Source: JALZKA01 sp963753385 (GTDB taxonomy: Bacteria > Actinomycetota > Thermoleophilia > Solirubrobacterales > 70-9). Taken from it: a stretch of 64,000 nt of DNA. The stretch is from positions 1 through 64,000 of the forward strand of contig CAVWCC010000004.1 of the NCBI GenBank assembly GCA_963753385.1, read 5' to 3'. This document shows positions 60,757 through 64,000 of this stretch, piece by piece. The stretch's first letter is position 1, and the number at the start of each line of letters is the position of its first letter. The position numbers and the translations under genes were made by a program. Under the pieces are notes generated by a model. That model was not told where the DNA came from. It did no database searches and saw only the letters and a program-made list of their open reading frames with translations.

Positions 60757-61530
60757 GTGGCAGCATCCAAAGGAACGAGCGCGGCCGCACCGCGGCTCGA
60801 CGACGACCAGGTCCGCGATCTGCTTGACCTGACGCGCGGCGCGGATTCCGTCGAGCTCAAGCTCACAGTCGCCGAGGAGCACCGCTATTCCACGCTCGAG
60901 GCTTTGGGCATCGACCCGCTCGACGCCTACATCCGCCAGGTCTTCTTCTTCGACACCGACGACCTGGCCCTCGACCGTGCGGGAGTGGTGGCGCGGGCTC
61001 GCCGGAGCCAGGGTCGCCCCGACGAATCGGTGGTCAAGGTTAGGCCCGTCGACCCCGAGAAGCTCGACGAGAAGCACCGTCAGGATGAGGAGTTCGTGGT
61101 CGAGGTCGACGCGATGCCGGGGGGCTTCGTGTGCTCGGCATCGTTCAAGGGCAAGCTCTCGAAGCCGCACGTAAAGGGGGCGGTCGGGCGGGATGTGCCG
61201 CTCCGCAAGCTCTTCTCCAAGCCCCAGCGGGAATTCTTCGCCGCGCATGCCCCGGATGGCATCTCGCTGGACGACCTGCGGATCCTTGGTCCGGTGACCG
61301 TGTTCAAGCTGAAGACCGCGCCCGGCGACCTGCGCCAGAAGCTCGCCGTGGAGCTTTGGAACTACCCGGATGGGACGCGGATCCTCGAGCTCTCGACGAA
61401 GTGCGCGCCCGGCGACGCGTTCCAGGTTGCGGCCGAGAGCCGGGCGTTCCTCACCGACCTGGGGATCGACCTCGGGGACGAGCAGCAGACGAAGACCCGC
61501 ACGGCCCTCGAGTACTTCGCGGGTGGTTAG
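60757..61530 (+). CDS. CYTH-like protein (annotated in relatives as adenylate cyclase)
   Basis: A protein of about 257 residues. The start at GTG 60757 is preferred from promoter geometry; ATG 60721 in the same frame is the alternative. DSVELKLTVAEEHRYSTLEALGIDPLDAYIRQVFFFDTDDLALDRAGVVARARRSQGRPDESVVKVRPV has the beta-tunnel pattern of CYTH enzymes with a degenerate ExExK. FKLKTAPGDLRQKLAVELWNYPDGTRILELSTKC follows. Whether it cyclises ATP or hydrolyses triphosphates is unknown. It is in an operon with the glutamate decarboxylase gene. Confidence 0.78.
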   Translation: MAASKGTSAAAPRLDDDQVRDLLDLTRGADSVELKLTVAEEHRYSTLEALGIDPLDAYIRQVFFFDTDDLALDRAGVVARARRSQGRPDESVVKVRPVDPEKLDEKHRQDEEFVVEVDAMPGGFVCSASFKGKLSKPHVKGAVGRDVPLRKLFSKPQREFFAAHAPDGISLDDLRILGPVTVFKLKTAPGDLRQKLAVELWNYPDGTRILELSTKCAPGDAFQVAAESRAFLTDLGIDLGDEQQTKTRTALEYFAGG

Positions 61531-61535
61531 GGCGG

Positions 61536-62914
61536 ATGGAGGGATCCCAGGCAACGGGCGGGGCGGCCGAGCTGTTCGGCAACCGGTTCATCACCCAGGA
61601 GGTACCGAAGAACGAGTTTCCGGCGACCGGAATGCCCGCGCAGGACGCGATGCGGCTCATCGCCGAGGATCTGGTACTGGACGGCCTCCCCGCCCGCAAC
61701 CTCGCGACGTTCGTCACCACCTGGATGGAGCCCGAGGCGCAGCGGATCATCGCCAACAGCCTCCACCGCAACTTCATCGACCACGCCGAGTACCCGCGCG
61801 CCGCCGAGATCGAGCAGCGCTGCATCCGCATGCTGGCCGACCTCTTCCACGCGCCGGGAGAGACCACCGGCGCCCGGACCCAGGGCTCGTCCGAGGCGAT
61901 CATGCTGGGCGCGCTGTCGCTGAAGTGGAAATGGCGGCAGCGCCGCGAGGCGGGCGGGGGAGCCGACCGACTCGCCCAACCTCATCTTCGGGGGCGACGT
62001 GCACGTCGTCTGGGAGAAGTTCTGCCGCTACTTCGACGTCGAGCCGCGCATCGTCCCGCTCCAGGAGGGCAAGTACACGATCGGCCCCGAGGACGTGGAG
62101 CCGCATCTCGACGAGAACACGATCGGCGTCGCCGCGGTGCTCGGCACGACCTTCACGGGCCACAGGGACGACATCACCGGCATCAATGAGCTGCTCGTCG
62201 AGCGCAAGAACACGCAAGGTCACGACGTCCCGATGCACGTCGACGCCGCCAGCGGCGGCTTCGTCTGGCCGTTCCTCTACCCGGACTCCGAGTGGGATTT
62301 CCGCCTCGAGCAGGTCCGCTCGATCAACGTCTCGGGGCACAAGTTCGGGCTCGTGTATCCCGGCGTCGGCTGGCTGATCTTTCGCACTCGGGACGATCTG
62401 CCCGAGGACCTCGTCTTCGAGGAGAACTATCTCGGCAAGACCGACGCCACGTTCACGCTGAACTTCTCGACCGGATCGGCCATGGTCCTGGCTCAGTACT
62501 ACAACCTGATCCGCTTCGGGCGGGAGGGCTACGCCTACGCGATGGGCATGATGCAGCAGAACGCGGGGGTGCTTGCGGAGCGGCTTCGCGCCGGTGGCGA
62601 CTTCGAGGCTGATCGGCGAGGACGAGGAGCAGCTGCCGCTGGTCGCCTTCAAGCTCGCCGGCGACCCGGGGTACGACGAGTTCGACGTCGCCTGGCAGCT
62701 ATCCGCCGAGCGCGGCTGGATGGTCCCGGCGTACACGCTGCCCCCGAACGCGCAGGACGTAACGATCATGCGCGCGCTCGTCAAGGAGACGCTCAGCCGC
62801 GAGCAGGTGGACACGCTGGCCGACGACATCGACGAGGCATGCCGGACGCTCGAGAAGAAGGGCGGCGCCCACCAATCCGAGCGCGAGAAGGTCAAGAAGA
62901 GCCCGAACTACTAG
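61536..62914 (+). CDS. gad: Glutamate decarboxylase (PLP-dependent), two frameshifts as sequenced
   Basis: About 460 residues starting at ATG 61536, five bases after the CYTH stop. LARNLATFVTTW-like text, HRNFIDHAEYPRAAEIEQRCIRMLADLFHAP and TGARTQGSSEAIMLGALSLKWKW begin the fold. A G too many at 61956-61960 breaks the frame, which resumes SPNLIFGGDVHVVWEKFCRYFDVE. The PLP Lys is in INVSGHKFGLVYPGVGW. A second break at GG 62607-62608 leads into LIGEDEEQLPLVAFKLAGDPG to a stop at 62914. It converts glutamate to GABA and consumes a proton, a classic acid-resistance reaction. No GadC antiporter is in the window. Confidence 0.9.
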
Positions 62915-62929
62915 GCCCGTAACCGCAGT

Positions 62930-62946
62930 TCATCCCATCAGGGTGA
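62930..62946. promoter_or_regulatory. Regulon palindrome 8
   Basis: TCATCCCATCAGGGTGA lies 16 bases past the decarboxylase stop and 63 bases before the PLDc_N gene. TTTCAT 23 bases downstream may be the -10, with GAAGGGAG as the ribosome-binding site in the short leader. Confidence 0.8.
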
Positions 62947-63009
62947 TGGCAGCGTCCGACGACAGGGTGTTTCATGGCAAGCCGAGCTTCGAACGAAGGG
63001 AGTGCGTGA

Positions 63010-63418
63010 GTGCTGATCGCCGAAAACAACTATCCGCTGCTCGAGGTCTTCTGGACGATCATCATCTTCTTCGCCTGGTTGATCTGGATCTGGGCCGTGA
63101 TTGCAATCCTGAGCGACGTCTTTCGCCGGCACGACATCAGGCGGATGGGGCAAGGCCGGATGGACCTTCCTGATCATCCTCATCCCGTTCCTCGGCGTGC
63201 TGATCTATCTGATCGCCCACGGCGACGACATGGCCAAGCGCAATGCGGAGCAGATGAACGTGGCGCAGAAGCAGTACGAGGAGCACATTCGCGAGGTCGC
63301 AGGCAGCAGCGGTGGTGGCGGAGCCGCGGCCGAGATCGCCAACGCGAAGTCACTGCTCGACAGCGGCGCGATCACGCAGGCCGAGTTCGACCAGATCAAG
63401 GAGAAGGCACTCGGCTGA
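63010..63418 (+). CDS. PLDc_N-SHOCT membrane protein, frameshifted as sequenced
   Basis: About 135 residues starting at GTG 63010. Two transmembrane helices of the phospholipase-D-nuclease N-terminal type, LLEVFWTIIIFFAWLIWIWAVIAILSDVFRRHD and, after dropping one G at GGGG 63147-63150, GWTFLIILIPFLGVLIYLIAHG, are followed by a linker. The SHOCT tail AEIANAKSLLDSGAITQAEFDQIKEKAL ends it. Proteins of this layout are frequent in actinobacterial stress clusters and have no known function. The next gene begins 15 bases later. Confidence 0.82.
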
Positions 63419-63432
63419 TCACGAGGCCGTGA

Positions 63433-64000
63433 GTGGCTGATGAGACCCAGCCCAATGCGTCGCCGAGCCTGGGCAACGCCCTTCTCGGCGTCGCTGGGAT
63501 CGGCGCACGAGCAGTGGCGGTAGGGACGCTCGGCGCCGTTGCGGTGTGCAGGACTGCGCTTCGTCCCGTAGAGGCGGCGGGTCGTGCTGTCCTCCGCTCG
63601 CCGCCCGGGGACGCCGTCCGCCGGGAGGCAACGGCGTTGTTCGAGGTGCTCGACGAGGCGGGGCGTCGCGATCTCTCATCGTGCGCGCGCGAGCTTCGGC
63701 AGCACCCTTGATGACTCGATCGACCGTGCGATCGACGAGCTACTCGGTTCCCCGCGCAGCGAGCGAGTCATCGAGCGGATCCTGGAGAGCGAGCAGCTCT
63801 GGACGCTCGTCGACCGGATCGCGAACAGCGCCGAGGTCCTGGACGCGATCGCCAGCACCAGCGCCGGGCTCGCCGGGGAGGTCGCCGATCAGGCACGCCG
63901 GCGGACGGTGGTGGCGGACGACGTCGCCGAGCGGATCGCCAGGCGGCTGCTCAGGCGGCCGCCTCGCGAGCAGGGGACGCCGATGGACGATCCCGGCGTC
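63433..64000 (+). CDS. RDD-family-like protein, N-terminal part (3' partial, frameshifted)
   Basis: Starts at GTG 63433. LGNALLGVAGIGARAVAVGTLGAVAVCRTALRPVEAAGRAVL is followed by a helical region that breaks frame near 63665-63672. It resumes HRARASFGSTLDDSIDRAIDELLGSPRSERVIERILES and VVADDVAERIARRLLRRPPREQG, and the window ends in frame. The text resembles the cytoplasmic N-terminal region of actinobacterial RDD membrane proteins, whose transmembrane part would lie past base 64000. This is a pattern-based guess. Confidence 0.55.

Overview
The window is high-GC bacterial chromosome (roughly 68-70% by eye). Genes are densely packed, many starts are GTG, and shadow open frames are abundant. Gene content points to an actinobacterium, most probably class Thermoleophilia (Solirubrobacterales or Gaiellales-like). 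The clues are a sigma-factor C-terminus fused to a zinc-finger anti-sigma-like tail, system I cytochrome c maturation, a SigG-type ECF factor, DUF7144/DUF6325/SHOCT proteins and a gram-positive LexA box. This assignment is inference, because there is no rRNA to confirm it. No CRISPR array, insertion sequence, prophage or origin was seen. One tRNA gene, tRNA-Gly(CCC), is present. No gene-free stretch exceeds 300 bases.

1-13.8 kb: a sigma/zinc-finger tail followed by secreted proteins, ccmG-ccmH, a cupredoxin lipoprotein, an ECF sigma/anti-sigma pair, a GH31 glycosidase, tRNA-Gly, an ACT protein, an ArsR-AHSA1 pair divergent from a DHFR-like reductase, and DUF899-DUF2182. 13.8-33 kb: mainly accessory metabolic and regulatory genes. 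They include AIM24, a CHRD protein, ArsR-MFS, an LexA-boxed dinB, VOC proteins, MerR-AKR, SoxR-DUF5519, a STAS protein facing a SigG-type sigma factor, HxlR, TfoX-N, a beta-helix protein, hydrolases and LysR. 33-43 kb: GNATs, a metallophosphoesterase, an amidase, an SDR, ccmE-ccmF-ccmI-like, secG and an orphan solute-binding protein.

43.3-64 kb is the most interesting part. A MalT-like LuxR regulator is followed by about nine transcription units. Every unit carries a 17-bp palindrome, TCAYCC-N5-GGGTGA, upstream or in a shared divergent gap (seven good copies and one weaker one). The units encode an AI-2E-type permease, SHOCT membrane proteins, a HerA-like ATPase operon with a holin-phosphodiesterase fusion, and a SulP transporter. 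They also encode two DUF7144 proteins, an arylsulfatase, a YihY protein, DUF6325, a CYTH protein, glutamate decarboxylase, a PLDc_N-SHOCT protein and an RDD-like protein that runs off the window. I propose this is one regulon, probably for acid or envelope stress, controlled by the LuxR protein.

Caution: at least 15 genes are split by single-base frameshifts (about 20 events), many at short G, C, A or T runs, with good homology on both sides. Uncorrected long-read consensus errors explain this better than gene decay. Those genes are therefore given as full-length loci with the break noted.
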